From Pseudomonas sp. 7P_10.2_Bac1 (GTDB lineage: Bacteria; Pseudomonadota; Gammaproteobacteria; Pseudomonadales; Pseudomonadaceae): a stretch of DNA of 64,000 nucleotides. Position 1 is the first letter of the stretch; each line of letters begins with the position of its first letter. The stretch lies in contig NZ_JANLNV010000007.1 of the NCBI RefSeq assembly GCF_025465935.1, positions 62,001 through 126,000 on the forward strand, given 5' to 3'. This document shows, one piece after another, positions 30,115 through 39,544 of the stretch. The position numbers and the translations under genes are program-made. The notes beneath the pieces are model-generated. The model had not been told where the DNA came from. It made no database searches and saw nothing but the letters and a program-made list of their open reading frames with translations.

Positions 30115-30447
30115 TTAAGCGGAAGGCCGGGAGGCTTTTTCCACGTGTCCGGAAGTGCCGATGCGGCGCTCCAGTTCATCCAGTACAGCCTGAGGATGCT
30201 GCCCCAGTTGGGCCAGCATGATCATGCTGTGGAACCATAAATCAGCCGTTTCATAAATCACATCGCTGCAGTCACCGCTGATGGCAGCATCCTTGGCGGC
30301 GATGATGGTTTCGACCGACTCTTCGCCGACTTTCTCCAGAATCTTGTTCAGGCCCTTGTGGTACAGGCTGGCGACATAGGAGCTTTGTGGCGTGGCGCCT
30401 TTGCGCTCTTCGAGCACTTTGGCGACGCGGCTTAGGGTGTCAGTCAT
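30115..30447 (-). CDS. hisE: Phosphoribosyl-ATP diphosphatase
   Basis: HisE hydrolyses phosphoribosyl-ATP to phosphoribosyl-AMP, the second step of histidine synthesis. The 110-residue MazG-fold protein has the metal-binding helices [14 protein letters not shown] and [12 protein letters not shown] 30447 ([14 protein letters not shown]) lies within the end of hisI, an 8-nt overlap. Here HisE and HisI are separate proteins, as usual in Pseudomonas. Confidence 0.95.
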   Translation of the reverse strand: MTDTLSRVAKVLEERKGATPQSSYVASLYHKGLNKILEKVGEESVETIIAAKDAAISGDCSDVIYETADLWFHSMIMLAQLGQHPQAVLDELERRIGTSGHVEKASRPSA

Positions 30448-30841
30448 GAGAGTGGCCTGCGTGATAAATGGCATTCGGGTCTTTGAGCACCGGATCAACG
30501 GTCTTCCACTCGGCGTTTTCGTAAACGCGGTAGAAGCAGCTTTGACGGCCGGTATGGCAGGCGATGTCGCCGATTTGCTCAACCATCAGGATGATCACGT
30601 CGGCGTCGCAGTCCAGACGCATTTCATGCAGTTTTTGCACGTGCCCTGATTCTTCGCCCTTGCGCCACAGTTTGCCACGCGAGCGTGACCAGTAAATGGC
30701 ACGGTTTTCTGCCGCAGTCAGGCTCAAGGCCTCGCGGTTCATCCAGGCCATCATCAGTACACGCCCGGTTTTATGGTCCTGGGCAATCGCTGGCACCAAG
30801 CCATCGTTGTCCCATTTGATCTCGTCCAGCCAGTCTTTCAT
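30440..30841 (-). CDS. hisI: Phosphoribosyl-AMP cyclohydrolase
   Basis: HisI opens the adenine ring of phosphoribosyl-AMP, the third step of histidine synthesis, using zinc and magnesium. The 133-residue protein has the motifs [30 protein letters not shown] and [10 protein letters not shown], covering both metal sites. It is translationally coupled to hisE and is the first of the hisI-hisE-tatABC group. Confidence 0.96.
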   Translation of the reverse strand: MKDWLDEIKWDNDGLVPAIAQDHKTGRVLMMAWMNREALSLTAAENRAIYWSRSRGKLWRKGEESGHVQKLHEMRLDCDADVIILMVEQIGDIACHTGRQSCFYRVYENAEWKTVDPVLKDPNAIYHAGHSHD

Positions 30842-30902
30842 GTTTGACTCCGCACTCGCGATGCCACAGTTTGCCAGCCTCTTTCAAGAGTGACCAGAAT
30901 TC

Positions 30903-32510
30903 CTACGATCGGCGCACGATCAAATAAAGGCCCACGACCAGCAGGATACCCGCTGGCCAGTAACCGATGCTGCCCAGTGGTCCGACAGTGGCCAGCAAAG
31001 CCCCTGTCACCACGTGCCCGGCGCCCAGCAGGCGCAAGAACCACCCATCTCGGGATTCGCGCACCACCAGCGGCTGATTTTTGGCGTGAGGCTGCGACAT
31101 GCGCTCCAGCAGATCGCGGGTCATGCCCGCCAGGTGCGGGATTTGCTCGACCTGGCTGTGCAGGTTGCGCAGCAGGGTTTTAGGGCTCACGCGCTCGCGC
31201 ATCCAGCGCTCAAGGAACGGCTGCGCAGTGCTCCACAGGTCCAGGTCGGGATACAACTGGCGCCCCAGACCTTCAATGTTGAGCAGGGTTTTTTGCAGTA
31301 ACACCAATTGCGGCTGGACTTCCATGTTGAAGCGTCGCGCCGTCTGGAACAGGCGCATCAGCACCTGGCCAAAGGAAATTTCTTTGAGCGGCTTCTCGAA
31401 AATCGGCTCGCAGACCGTGCGGATGGCGGCTTCGAATTCATTGAGCTTGGTGTTCGCCGGGACCCAGCCGGAGTCGATGTGCAGTTGAGCCACACGCCGG
31501 TAATCACGCTTGAAGAAGGCAAACAGGTTGCGCGCCAGGTAGTCCTGGTCTTCGGGGGTCAGGCTGCCGACGATGCCGCAGTCGATGGCAATGTATTGCG
31601 GGCTCCACGGGCTGACCGTGCTGACGAAGATGTTGCCGGGGTGCATGTCGGCATGGAAAAAGCTGTCACGAAACACCTGGGTGAAGAAAATCTCGACCCC
31701 GCGCTCAGCGAGCATTTTCATGTCCGTGCGTTGATCGGCCAGGGCCGCCAGATCAGTCACTTGCAGCCCGTAGATACGCTCCATGACCAGCACTTTGGGG
31801 CGGCACCAGTCCCAGTAAATCTGCGGCACGTAGAGCAGCGGCGAACCCTCGAAGTTGCGGCGCAACTGGCTGGCGTTGGCCGCCTCGCGCAGCAGGTCGA
31901 GTTCGTCGTAGATGGTCTTTTCGTAGTCGCTGACCACGTCCACCGGGTGCAGCAGGCGGGCGTCGGCGCTAAGGCGTTCGGCGGTCTTGGCGAGAATGAA
32001 CAGCCACGCCATGTCCGAACCGATGATCGGCTTCAGGCCTGGGCGCACCACCTTGACCACCACTTCTTCACCGGTCTTGAGTTTGGCAGCGTGAACCTGA
32101 GCCACCGAGGCGGAGGCCAGTGGCTCAATGTCAAAGCGGCTGAAGACGTCGCTGATTTTGGCGCCTAACTGAGATTCGATCAGTTTGACGGCCAGTTCCG
32201 GGTCGAAGGGCGGAACGCGGTCTTGCAGCAGCATCAACTCGTCGGCGATGTCCGGTGGGAGCAAGTCGCGACGCGTCGAGAGAATTTGCCCGAACTTGAT
32301 AAAGATCGGTCCCAGGTCCTGCAAGGCCAGGCGCAAGGCTGCGCCTCGGCTCAGCTCCAGTTTTTTACGCGGGAACCAACGCCACGGCAGGGCATAGCGC
32401 AGTGACAAGAGCCACCACGGCAGAGGCAGGGCGAACAGCAGGTCATCCAGTCGGTAGCGAATGACGACGCGCTGGATGCGAAACAAACGGCGTATGGCAA
32501 GCAGCTTCAT
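30903..32510 (-). CDS. ubiB: Ubiquinone biosynthesis accessory protein UbiB
   Basis: UbiB is an atypical kinase-like ATPase needed for ubiquinone synthesis at the membrane. The 535-residue protein shows the family's KxGQ element in [13 protein letters not shown], the alanine-rich nucleotide region with [11 protein letters not shown], and the [10 protein letters not shown] and [10 protein letters not shown] motifs. Two hydrophobic helices at the C-terminus (about 490-533) anchor it. It overlaps ubiJ by 4 nt and completes the ubiE-ubiJ-ubiB operon. Confidence 0.95.
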   Translation of the reverse strand: MKLLAIRRLFRIQRVVIRYRLDDLLFALPLPWWLLSLRYALPWRWFPRKKLELSRGAALRLALQDLGPIFIKFGQILSTRRDLLPPDIADELMLLQDRVPPFDPELAVKLIESQLGAKISDVFSRFDIEPLASASVAQVHAAKLKTGEEVVVKVVRPGLKPIIGSDMAWLFILAKTAERLSADARLLHPVDVVSDYEKTIYDELDLLREAANASQLRRNFEGSPLLYVPQIYWDWCRPKVLVMERIYGLQVTDLAALADQRTDMKMLAERGVEIFFTQVFRDSFFHADMHPGNIFVSTVSPWSPQYIAIDCGIVGSLTPEDQDYLARNLFAFFKRDYRRVAQLHIDSGWVPANTKLNEFEAAIRTVCEPIFEKPLKEISFGQVLMRLFQTARRFNMEVQPQLVLLQKTLLNIEGLGRQLYPDLDLWSTAQPFLERWMRERVSPKTLLRNLHSQVEQIPHLAGMTRDLLERMSQPHAKNQPLVVRESRDGWFLRLLGAGHVVTGALLATVGPLGSIGYWPAGILLVVGLYLIVRRS

Positions 32511-33130
32511 GCGTGATCGCTGGGCTTGAGGGAGCGGCTGAGGCGCTCAACGCGGGCCTCCAGACGGTCCAGGTCGAGTGTGAGTTGGTCGATTTGTTCA
32601 AAGCGCGCTTGCGCTTCGCGTTCTCCGACCAAGGTGCGGGCTTCTTCGCTCAGGTATTCGGCCAGGTTCTGATTGAGGCTGACAAATCCTTGCTGGTACC
32701 AGTTGGCACGACTGCGTAGATGACCGCCGATGAGGGCAGCAGGCACCGGGCCGAGCCAGCGTGAGAGTTCGTACTCCCAGTCCAGCTCCAGGTCTTGCAG
32801 CACGGCCGCCAGTTCCATCAGTGCGGCACTGTCGCCTTCGAGCTCGACTTGCGGGCTGTGCAGCACGGCGCTTTTGTCTTTGCTCAGGGCCAGGCGCAGC
32901 AGGTTGGATGTCGGGGCACGCAAGGTGCAATCGGCATCGGCCGCCCACTGCGCGGCCAGCATCAGGCCTTCATCGCTGGGCAGGATAAACAGCTGTACCG
33001 TCGGGCTGGTGCCATGGACTGCGATCACCTTGCCGGTCAGAGGGCGCAAGCGCGCCATGGCGGTACTGTCCAACCGTAAAACACGGTTGACGCCGTTTTC
33101 GGCGCTGGCGAGAAGGCCGCGCAACAACAT
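32507..33130 (-). CDS. ubiJ: Ubiquinone biosynthesis accessory factor UbiJ
   Basis: UbiJ is a lipid-binding scaffold protein of the ubiquinone complex. The 207-residue protein has an SCP2-like N-terminal part (about 25-120) and a C-terminal helix rich in charged residues ([20 protein letters not shown]), as in other UbiJ. Its ATG overlaps the ubiE stop as TGATG at 33130 and its end overlaps ubiB, so the three proteins are made together. Confidence 0.92.
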   Translation of the reverse strand: MLLRGLLASAENGVNRVLRLDSTAMARLRPLTGKVIAVHGTSPTVQLFILPSDEGLMLAAQWAADADCTLRAPTSNLLRLALSKDKSAVLHSPQVELEGDSAALMELAAVLQDLELDWEYELSRWLGPVPAALIGGHLRSRANWYQQGFVSLNQNLAEYLSEEARTLVGEREAQARFEQIDQLTLDLDRLEARVERLSRSLKPSDHA

Positions 33131-33900
33131 CAGGGCTTGATGCCGCGGTGCAGTGCGACGATGCCTGAGGTCATGTTGTGATAGGTCACACGGTCAAAAC
33201 CGGCCTCGACCATCATCGACTTCAGCGTCTCCTGGTTCGGGTGCATACGGATCGACTCTGCCAGGTAGCGATAGCTGTCGGCATCGTTGAGCACCACCTT
33301 GCCAACCAGTGGCATAAAGGCGAACGAGTAGGCGTCGTACACTTTGGACATCAGCGCGTTAGTCGGTTTGGAGAACTCCAGCACCAACAGGCGGCCGCCC
33401 GGCTTGAGGACGCGCAGCATGGAGCGCAGGGCGTCTTCCTTGTGGGTGACGTTACGCAGGCCAAAGGCAATCGTGACGCAATCGAAATGGTTGTCCGGGA
33501 AAGGCAGCTTCTCGGCGTCGGCCTGAACGAACTCGATATTACCGGCCACGCCCTTGTCCAGCAGGCGATCACGGCCGACCTTGAGCATCGAAGCGTTGAT
33601 GTCGGCCAGCACCACGTGGCCGGTCGGGCCCACCAGTTGCGAGAACTTGCGCGCCAGGTCGCCAGTGCCACCAGCGATGTCCAGCACCTTGTTGCCTGGG
33701 CGTACACCCGACAGTTCAATGGTGAAACGCTTCCACAGACGGTGCATGCCGCCCGACAGAACGTCGTTCATCAGGTCATATTTACCGGCTACGGAGTGGA
33801 AGACCTCGGCGACTTTTTCCGCCTTTTGGCTTTCCGGCACGTTCTTGAAGCCGAAGTGAGTGGTGGGTTCGGCATCGCTGCCTTTGCGCTGATCAGTCAT
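33130..33900 (-). CDS. ubiE: Ubiquinone/menaquinone C-methyltransferase UbiE
   Basis: UbiE adds the C-methyl group to the quinone ring with S-adenosylmethionine. The 256-residue protein has [22 protein letters not shown] start (here [18 protein letters not shown]), the SAM motif [12 protein letters not shown], and [14 protein letters not shown] and EFSKP motifs. It is the first gene of ubiE-ubiJ-ubiB and is divergent from the small PHA-system gene, with about 110 nt between them. Confidence 0.96.
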   Translation of the reverse strand: MTDQRKGSDAEPTTHFGFKNVPESQKAEKVAEVFHSVAGKYDLMNDVLSGGMHRLWKRFTIELSGVRPGNKVLDIAGGTGDLARKFSQLVGPTGHVVLADINASMLKVGRDRLLDKGVAGNIEFVQADAEKLPFPDNHFDCVTIAFGLRNVTHKEDALRSMLRVLKPGGRLLVLEFSKPTNALMSKVYDAYSFAFMPLVGKVVLNDADSYRYLAESIRMHPNQETLKSMMVEAGFDRVTYHNMTSGIVALHRGIKP

Positions 33901-34010
33901 ATCGCTGTCACCAGAAGAGAATGCTGGCCATTCTAATCCCGGTGGCCGACTTTGTCTTGGCGAGGGTCAATGTAAGTATAGTGATCGACTTATTTGTAAG
34001 GAGAGCAGCA

Positions 34011-34286
34011 ATGGCAAACATCAGCGTTGAGCGCCCCCATGCCCTGGGGCTTGAGCAGGCCCGCGTCAAGGCCCGGGAAGTGGTGGGCAAGCTTGAGTCG
34101 CAGTACGGGCTGAGCCCTGAGTGGTCCGGCGACAAGGTCACCTTGAAGCGCTCCGGCGTTGAAGCAGTGATGGAAGTAGGCGAGAGCAGTGTGAAGGTGG
34201 ATGTGAAGCTGGGTATGTTGATGTCGGCGATGAGCGGCATGATCCAGTCGGAAATCGAGCGCTCGCTGGATAAAGCACTGGCGTGA
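34011..34286 (+). CDS. Polyhydroxyalkanoic acid system family protein
   Basis: A 91-residue protein of the PHA granule-region family (PF09650 type), found next to phasin genes in pseudomonads. It begins MANISVERPHALGLEQARVK and ends with a helix MSGMIQSEIERSLDKAL. The biochemical role is not known. ATG 34011 has AAGGAG 7-8 nt upstream; the open frame from 33921 is not used. A weak paralogue lies downstream at 34685. Confidence 0.85.
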   Translation: MANISVERPHALGLEQARVKAREVVGKLESQYGLSPEWSGDKVTLKRSGVEAVMEVGESSVKVDVKLGMLMSAMSGMIQSEIERSLDKALA

Positions 34287-34296
34287 TCAGGTTTGT

Positions 34297-34327
34297 CCGC
34301 TCTGCCGATATCGGATCGGCCGAGCGG
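34297..34327 (+). terminator. Possible hairpin terminator after the PHA-family gene
   Basis: CCGCTC (34297-34302) pairs with GAGCGG (34322-34327), with CCGAT/ATCGG extending the stem inside. No T-run follows, so it may be an mRNA end structure and not a complete intrinsic terminator. Confidence 0.35.
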
Positions 34328-34362
34328 GCGCCCTGAGCGTTAATGTCGTTATTGTTCAGGCT

Positions 34363-34443
34363 CTGTACGAAATGTATCTACGCTCGGTTATGGGGTGTTG
34401 GAAACAGGCTTGCCTAACTTTTGCTCGAAAACATGTCGTACAG
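34363..34443. repeat. 81-bp segment bounded by 13-bp near-perfect inverted repeats
   Basis: CTGTACGAAATGT at 34363-34375 is matched by the inverse of ACATGTCGTACAG at 34431-34443, 12 of 13 positions. The segment sits in the 398-nt gap between the two PHA-family paralogues, which otherwise is AT-rich and holds no convincing ORF. It could be a tiny mobile-element scar or a structured leader. No duplicated target site is obvious. Confidence 0.5.
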
Positions 34444-34684
34444 ACCGGGTGTGTGAATAGTCAACGTAACGTATCGGTACTGTTTTGCCCCTGTGTGCGA
34501 ATAAAGCTTAGCTATTGTTTTTAAAAGTTTTTTATTCTTCGGTAGTTTCAAGTGTTGCGGATGAAAGGTGTATGACGGGCTACTGTTTACATAAGCACCG
34601 CACAGTGCCAGGAAGGCAGCGGCAGGTGCTTATATACCGTTTATATCTTTCATTTATTGTTAACACTGAACAGGAAGTTCATCG

Positions 34685-34975
34685 ATGGCTAAGGAAATTT
34701 ACATCAAGCGTGATCATTCGCTGGAACTGGATGAAGCGCTCAAGAGGGCCAAGGCACTGGTGGCTGAGTTGGCCGATGAATACTCGCTTTCTCAGGAGTG
34801 GGAGGGCACGGTCGGTAGTATCAAGCACGGGCTGACGGGCGTTACGGGTGGGGTTGAGATTTTTAAGGACGCTGTAGTGGTACATGTGAACTTGAGCTTT
34901 TTCTATAGTGCTTTCAAAGGCATGATTGAAGTCAAAATTCATGAGGCGCTGGACCGTGAATTAGGTCGTGTTTGA
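34685..34975 (+). CDS. Divergent paralogue of the PHA-system family protein
   Basis: A 96-residue protein starting MAKEIYIKRDHSLELDEALK. It matches the protein at 34011 along its length: HSLELDEALKRA/HALGLEQARVKA, EYSLSQEW/QYGLSPEW, and FYSAFKGMIEVKIHEALD/LMSAMSGMIQSEIERSLD. It is more divergent and its base composition is lower in GC. It lies where phaI, a phasin, is found in other pseudomonads. AGGAAG precedes the ATG. Function unknown; an intrinsic terminator follows at once. Confidence 0.75.
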   Translation: MAKEIYIKRDHSLELDEALKRAKALVAELADEYSLSQEWEGTVGSIKHGLTGVTGGVEIFKDAVVVHVNLSFFYSAFKGMIEVKIHEALDRELGRV

Positions 34976-35007
34976 CCTTAACTGCACAGATGCAGCGTTA
35001 TTGAACC

Positions 35008-35037
35008 AAACCCTCAACAGTTAAGTTGAGGGTTTTT
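35008..35037 (+). terminator. Intrinsic terminator
   Basis: AAACCCTCAAC and GTTGAGGGTTT form a perfect 11-bp stem around AGTTAA, running into a T-run (35031-35037). It ends the transcript of the gene at 34685 and separates it from phaF. Confidence 0.9.
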
Positions 35038-35171
35038 AGGTATGTCGAGCATTGACGCCTTGAAACATGGAACGTTAACGTCTAAACCTCATTGAGATGA
35101 GCATTTTGTTCATCTTGATGACTCGACGTTCTTGTTCGCAGACGTCGCGACTCAACATTGAGGGGAACACG

Positions 35172-36059
35172 ATGGCTGTAAAAAAAACCACGGCAACTCA
35201 AGAAAACCATTCATGGGTCGGCAAAGTTGAAGAGTATTCGCGCAAAATCTGGCTCGCAGGTTTGGGCGTGTACTCAAAAATTGATGCCGATGGCAGCAAG
35301 CTGTTCGACAGTTTGGTCAAGGACGGCGAAAAAGCCGAAAAACTGGCCAAGAGTGTCGGCAGCAAAGTTGTTGACGAAGCCAAGGCAACGACTTCTTCTG
35401 CCCGCTCTCGCGTTGAAGATGTAAAAGACCTGGCGCTGGAAAAGTGGAGTGAGTTGGAGGAGGCTTTCGACAAGCGTCTGAGCAATGCGATCTCTCGTTT
35501 GGGCGTGCCGAGTCGTGAAGAAGTTAAAACCTTGCATGCTCAAGTCGAATTGCTGACCAAGCACATTGAAAAGCTGACAGCTGCAGCGGCAAAAGTGACA
35601 GCCACCGCGACCGCACCTGCGAGCAAGGCTGCCCCTGCCAAAGCGACCGCAGCCAAACCCGCCGTTAAGGCCGCTGCCAAACCTGCGGCGAGCAAACCGG
35701 CATCCGCCAAGCCTGCTGCCAAGCCAGCAGCAAGTGCCGCGGCGAAGCCTGCGACCCAGCCAGCGGCCAAGGCGGCAGCAAAACCTGCGGCCAAACCTGC
35801 GACCAAGGCCGCTGCAAAACCTGCAGCTAAACCCGCGACCAAGGCAGTTGCAAAACCTGCGGCCAGCTCCGCGGCAAAGCCAGCCGCCAAACCTGCCGCC
35901 AAGGCACCGGCCAACGCTTCGCCAGCAAGTAAACCCACCCCTGCGAAACCTGCGGCGGCCAAACCTGCTGCGAAAAAACCGGCGGCGGCTAAAAAGCCGG
36001 TCAAGGCTCCTGCAGCAGCAACAGAGCCAAGCCCAGGCACACCGCCTAAAACCTCGTAA
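35172..36059 (+). CDS. phaF: Phasin-like histone-domain protein PhaF
   Basis: PhaF binds polyhydroxyalkanoate granules through its N-terminal phasin domain and DNA through a histone H1-like C-terminal tail, and so organises granules and the nucleoid. The 295-residue protein has the phasin part about 1-140 (SWVGKVEEYSRKIWLAGLGV; coiled coil near 120-140) and then about 150 residues of AAKPA repeats. ATG 35172 has AGGGGAA upstream. The PHA synthase, depolymerase and regulator genes that normally adjoin phaF are missing, so here it may serve mainly as a nucleoid protein (inference). Confidence 0.9.
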   Translation: MAVKKTTATQENHSWVGKVEEYSRKIWLAGLGVYSKIDADGSKLFDSLVKDGEKAEKLAKSVGSKVVDEAKATTSSARSRVEDVKDLALEKWSELEEAFDKRLSNAISRLGVPSREEVKTLHAQVELLTKHIEKLTAAAAKVTATATAPASKAAPAKATAAKPAVKAAAKPAASKPASAKPAAKPAASAAAKPATQPAAKAAAKPAAKPATKAAAKPAAKPATKAVAKPAASSAAKPAAKPAAKAPANASPASKPTPAKPAAAKPAAKKPAAAKKPVKAPAAATEPSPGTPPKTS

Positions 36060-36110
36060 GTTAAACCGGCCCTCACTGCAACTGCAGCAAGAGCCGGTCG
36101 ATGCCCGATT

Positions 36111-36173
36111 GCCTCGCGATCTTTTGATCTACAGGGTCAGCCCAAGATCAAAAGATCGCGAGACAAGCTCGCT
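36111..36173. repeat. REP element, inverted pair
   Basis: GCCTCGCGATCTTTT faces AAAAGATCGCGAGACAAGCT (36150-36169) with a 24-nt spacer; the left arm is truncated. It lies between phaF and the DUF971 gene, exactly where phaC1-phaZ-phaC2-phaD occur in other pseudomonads. Confidence 0.85.
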
Positions 36174-36202
36174 TTCGTAACCGTCTGACGAGTTGCCGTG
36201 CT

Positions 36203-36574
36203 TTAGAGCATCAACTTGACTACCGACTCAGAAGGGTCTCGCGACTTGCCGGCCTTTTTCAGTTCGGCCAGGTAGTCATCCCACAGTTCTTGCTGGCGTA
36301 CCCCCAGTTGATACAGATATTCCCAGGTAAACAGGCCGCTGTCGTGACCGTCATCGAAGGTCAGCTTCAGGGCGTACTGACCTGCGGGTTCTACCTTGGT
36401 CAAACCGACATTGATTTTGCCGAATTGAAGGATTGGGTTGCCGTGGCCCTGCACTTCTGCGGACGGCGAATGCACGCGCAGCAACTCGGCCGGCAGAACG
36501 TATTGTTCGCCGTTTGGGTAGGTGAGGGTCAGGGTCTTTGATGCTTTTTGCAGGTTGATGGCGCTGGGGATCAT
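36203..36574 (-). CDS. DUF971 (GBBH-like N-terminal) domain protein
   Basis: A 123-residue protein of the DUF971 family, starting MIPSAINLQKASKTLTLTYP. The family fold resembles the N-terminal domain of gamma-butyrobetaine hydroxylase; some relatives are linked to iron-sulfur handling, but no function is shown here. ATG 36574 is chosen because AAAAGG lies about 8 nt upstream; the ATG at 36580 is too close to it. It is downstream of hslU in the same direction, as in other pseudomonads. Confidence 0.85.
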   Translation of the reverse strand: MIPSAINLQKASKTLTLTYPNGEQYVLPAELLRVHSPSAEVQGHGNPILQFGKINVGLTKVEPAGQYALKLTFDDGHDSGLFTWEYLYQLGVRQQELWDDYLAELKKAGKSRDPSESVVKLML

Positions 36575-36670
36575 GGTCATAACCTTTTGGGTGTCACACA
36601 AACCATTTAGCCGCTGGTGCAGACTGCGATTTCTCGCAGCCTACAGCAGCGGCTAAGGGTATTGCGTGTC

Positions 36671-38008
36671 TTACAGGATGTAGCGTGAGAGATCTTCGTT
36701 CTTGGCCAGTTCGCCCAAGTGGCTGTTTACGTACTCGGCGTCGATGCGAATCGGCTCTGCGTCGTGTGCGCTGGCGATGTCACCGGCACTGAAAGACACT
36801 TCTTCGAGCAGGCGCTCCAGCAGCGTGTGCAGGCGACGAGCACCGATGTTCTCGGTCTTCTCGTTAACCTGCCAGGCAATTTCTGCCAGACGCTTGATGC
36901 CTTCAGGCTGGAACTCGATGTTCAGGCCTTCGGTCTTCAGCAGTTCGCGGTATTGCTCTGTCAGCGAAGCGTGCGGCTCGCTGAGGATGCGCTCGAAGTC
37001 TTCCGGGGTCAGTGCCTTGAGTTCGACACGGATCGGCAGACGACCTTGCAGCTCAGGCACCAGGTCGCTTGGCTTGCTCAGGTGGAACGCACCGGAGGCA
37101 ATAAACAGGATGTGGTCGGTCTTGACCATGCCCAGCTTGGTGTTGACGGTGCAGCCTTCGATCAGCGGCAGCAGGTCGCGCTGCACGCCTTCACGGGAAA
37201 CATCGGCGCCGCCAACGTTGCCGCGCTTGGCCACTTTGTCGATTTCATCGATGAACACGATGCCGTGTTGCTCGACAGCTTCCAGGGCTTTGGCCTTGAG
37301 TTCTTCGTCGTTGACCAGGCGGCTGGCTTCTTCGTCACGCACCATTTTCAGGGCTTCTTTGACTTTCAGCTTGCGGCTCTTGCGTTTGCCTTTGCCCATG
37401 TTGGCAAACAGGCTTTGCAGCTGGTTGGTCATTTCTTCCATGCCCGGTGGCGCGGAAATATCGACGCCAGCGATGTCGGCAACTTCGATTTCGATTTCTT
37501 TGTCGTCCAGCTGGCCTTCGCGCAGGCGCTTGCGGAACAGCTGGCGGGTGTTGGAATCCGACGACGAAACGGCGGCTTCTTCGCCGAACGTGCGGGCAGG
37601 TGGCAACAGTGCATCGAGGATGCGCTCTTCGGCGGCATCTTCGGCGCGGTGGCGGACTTTAACGATTTCCTGCTCGCGCAGCAGCTTGATGGCGGCGTCG
37701 GCCAGATCACGGATGATCGACTCAACGTCACGGCCGACATAGCCCACTTCGGTGAACTTGGTGGCCTCAACCTTGATGAACGGCGCGTTGGCCAGCTTGG
37801 CCAGACGACGGGCGATTTCGGTTTTACCGACACCGGTGGGGCCGATCATCAGAATGTTTTTCGGAGTCACTTCAACACGCAGCTCTTCAGGGAGCTGCAT
37901 GCGGCGCCAGCGGTTACGCAAGGCGATGGCTACGGCGCGTTTGGCGTCGTCCTGACCGATGATATGGCGATTGAGTTCGTGGACGATTTCGCGGGGAGTC
38001 ATGGACAT
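36671..38008 (-). CDS. hslU: ATP-dependent protease ATPase subunit HslU
   Basis: HslU unfolds proteins and feeds them to the HslV peptidase chamber in the cytoplasm. The 445-residue AAA+ protein has Walker [10 protein letters not shown] (about 57-65), the GYVGRDVE pore loop, Walker [11 protein letters not shown] and the C-terminal SRYIL tail that docks into HslV. Start ATG 38008 ([13 protein letters not shown]) matches other Pseudomonas HslU (about 447). It follows hslV by 69 nt. Confidence 0.97.
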   Translation of the reverse strand: MSMTPREIVHELNRHIIGQDDAKRAVAIALRNRWRRMQLPEELRVEVTPKNILMIGPTGVGKTEIARRLAKLANAPFIKVEATKFTEVGYVGRDVESIIRDLADAAIKLLREQEIVKVRHRAEDAAEERILDALLPPARTFGEEAAVSSSDSNTRQLFRKRLREGQLDDKEIEIEVADIAGVDISAPPGMEEMTNQLQSLFANMGKGKRKSRKLKVKEALKMVRDEEASRLVNDEELKAKALEAVEQHGIVFIDEIDKVAKRGNVGGADVSREGVQRDLLPLIEGCTVNTKLGMVKTDHILFIASGAFHLSKPSDLVPELQGRLPIRVELKALTPEDFERILSEPHASLTEQYRELLKTEGLNIEFQPEGIKRLAEIAWQVNEKTENIGARRLHTLLERLLEEVSFSAGDIASAHDAEPIRIDAEYVNSHLGELAKNEDLSRYIL

Positions 38009-38077
38009 AATAATTGGCGTTCCTCTAGCTGAAGTAAGGTGCACACACGGGGCCAGCAGGCTGGCCCGGCAGGAGGC

Positions 38078-38608
38078 TTATTCAGCGAGGTCCTGCTCCT
38101 CAAGAGTGATGTTGTGGTTGGTGAACACGCAGATGTCGCCAGCAATACCCAGGGCGGTTTCGACGATCTCGCGGGCTGGCAGGTCGGTTTTGAGCAGCAG
38201 GGCGCGGGCTGCTGCCTGGGCGAATGCACCGCCCGAACCCATTGCAATCAAGCCGTCTTCTGGCTCAACTACGTCGCCGTTACCGGTGATGATCAAGGAA
38301 GCATCCTTGTTGGCGACTGCCAGCATGGCTTCCAGGCGGCTCAGCGAGCGGTCGGTACGCCATTCTTTGGCCAACTCGACAGCCGCGCGAACCAGATGGC
38401 CCTGGTGTTTTTCCAGTTGGCCTTCAAAACGTTCGAACAGGGTGAATGCATCAGCAGTTGCACCGGCAAAACCGGCAATGACCTGGCCGTGGTACAGGCG
38501 ACGGACTTTTTTCGCGTTGCCTTTCATCACGGTGTTGCCAAGGGAAACCTGGCCGTCGCCAGCCATTACGACTTTGCCGTGGCGGCGAACTGAAACGATG
38601 GTGGTCAA
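38078..38608 (-). CDS. hslV: ATP-dependent protease subunit HslV
   Basis: HslV is the threonine peptidase of the HslUV complex. Start is TTG 38608, with GGAGA 7 nt upstream, giving (M)[20 protein letters not shown], so the catalytic threonine is exposed after methionine removal; length 176 matches the family. An in-frame ATG at 38680 would bury that threonine behind 24 residues and is rejected. GSGG and TNHNITLEE near the C-terminus fit the family. hslU follows. Confidence 0.95.
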   Translation of the reverse strand: MTTIVSVRRHGKVVMAGDGQVSLGNTVMKGNAKKVRRLYHGQVIAGFAGATADAFTLFERFEGQLEKHQGHLVRAAVELAKEWRTDRSLSRLEAMLAVANKDASLIITGNGDVVEPEDGLIAMGSGGAFAQAAARALLLKTDLPAREIVETALGIAGDICVFTNHNITLEEQDLAE

Positions 38609-38731
38609 GGGAGAATCTCCACGCAGCGGGGCGAAAATGCCTGATGGAGATACATATGGGGGTTGTGGAGAGTATTTCAACCACAGGGAGGGAATGCAGA
38701 TGAATGGAGTCAGAGATTTCGTGTTGAGCGG

Positions 38732-38837
38732 GTGGGAGCGGGCTTGCTCGCGATACAGGCAGCGCGGTGTAACAGGTATTTCGATGTGATGCCATCGCGA
38801 GTAAGTCCGCTCCCGCAGGGTTCATGTTCCTGCGGGA
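38732..38837. repeat. REP element, GTGGGAGCGGGC family, with an added hairpin
   Basis: TGGGAGCGGGCTTGCTCGCG is opposed by CGCGAGTAAGTCCGCTCCCG about 45 nt away. The right end continues into a second perfect 9-bp stem, TCCCGCAGG (38811-38819) with CCTGCGGGA (38829-38837). It lies between the SPOR gene stop and hslV and may terminate the argS-SPOR transcript. Confidence 0.8.
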
Positions 38838-38847
38838 GCGGCGGGTG

Positions 38848-39543
38848 TTAGCGGCGCTGTTGCAGCAGCAGATTGTTGAAGCCGCCGCCGGCCAGTTGCT
38901 TTTGAGCCACCGTTAGCTGTTCACGATTGCTGAATGGGCCAACCAGTACGCGGTACCAGGTTTCGTCCTTCACCGTGCCCGATTCCACCGAAGCAGATTG
39001 GCCGAGCAGGATGATCTGGGCGCGCACTTTGTCAGCATCGGCCTGTTTACGGAACGAGCCTGCCTGCAGGAAGAATCGGGTCGTCGTGGGTGCTTCTTTA
39101 ACGACCGGTGGTGCAGGCGGCGGCGTGAGGCCGTTCAGGGCTGCTTGAGCCCGTACGGTGTCGATTTTTGCCGCTTCAGCCGGAGTCACTGGCGCCAGAG
39201 GTGCGGTGGGCTGTGCCGGGGGTGTTTTCTCCGGCACGGCTTCAGGCGGCACGATCACTTCCGACTCGGGCAGCAACGTGTAGAAGTCGTACTTGGGCTT
39301 GACCGGCTGAGTCGGGCTTGGCGCCGTCTTGTTGGCGTCGGCCGCTTGCGTAGTCTTTTGCGGCTCTTGCTTGACCCGTTTGACGTCATCGCCCTTGCCC
39401 GGCTCCAGTTTCATCAGAAACACGATGAACGCGCCGACGGTCAGGCCGATGGCTAGCCATAACCAGCCCGGAATCGGCTTTTTGGCAGGCGCCTGATACC
39501 GGCTGGCGCCTCGCTTGGGTGCAGGTTTTTTCTTGGCGGCCAA
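38848..39543 (-). CDS. SPOR domain-containing protein (FtsN-like)
   Basis: A 231-residue bitopic membrane protein: short Lys-rich cytoplasmic start, one helix about 26-44 (GWLWLAIGLTVGAFIVFLM), a proline-rich periplasmic linker, and a C-terminal SPOR domain (about 155-228: TTRFFLQAGSFRKQADADKV) that binds denuded septal peptidoglycan. The layout resembles FtsN and its position next to argS is conserved in Pseudomonas. The start is TTG 39543, with GGAG 10 nt upstream, 1 nt after the argS stop. Confidence 0.88.
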   Translation of the reverse strand: MAAKKKPAPKRGASRYQAPAKKPIPGWLWLAIGLTVGAFIVFLMKLEPGKGDDVKRVKQEPQKTTQAADANKTAPSPTQPVKPKYDFYTLLPESEVIVPPEAVPEKTPPAQPTAPLAPVTPAEAAKIDTVRAQAALNGLTPPPAPPVVKEAPTTTRFFLQAGSFRKQADADKVRAQIILLGQSASVESGTVKDETWYRVLVGPFSNREQLTVAQKQLAGGGFNNLLLQQRR

Positions 39544-39544
39544 C

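Noticed and set aside
35540..36076. Minus-strand Ala/Gly-rich frame opposite the PhaF tail
   Set aside because: Produced by the AAKP repeat on the other strand, not an independent protein.
36719..38032. 437-codon plus-strand frame opposite hslU
   Set aside because: Shadow frame of a conserved essential-type gene.
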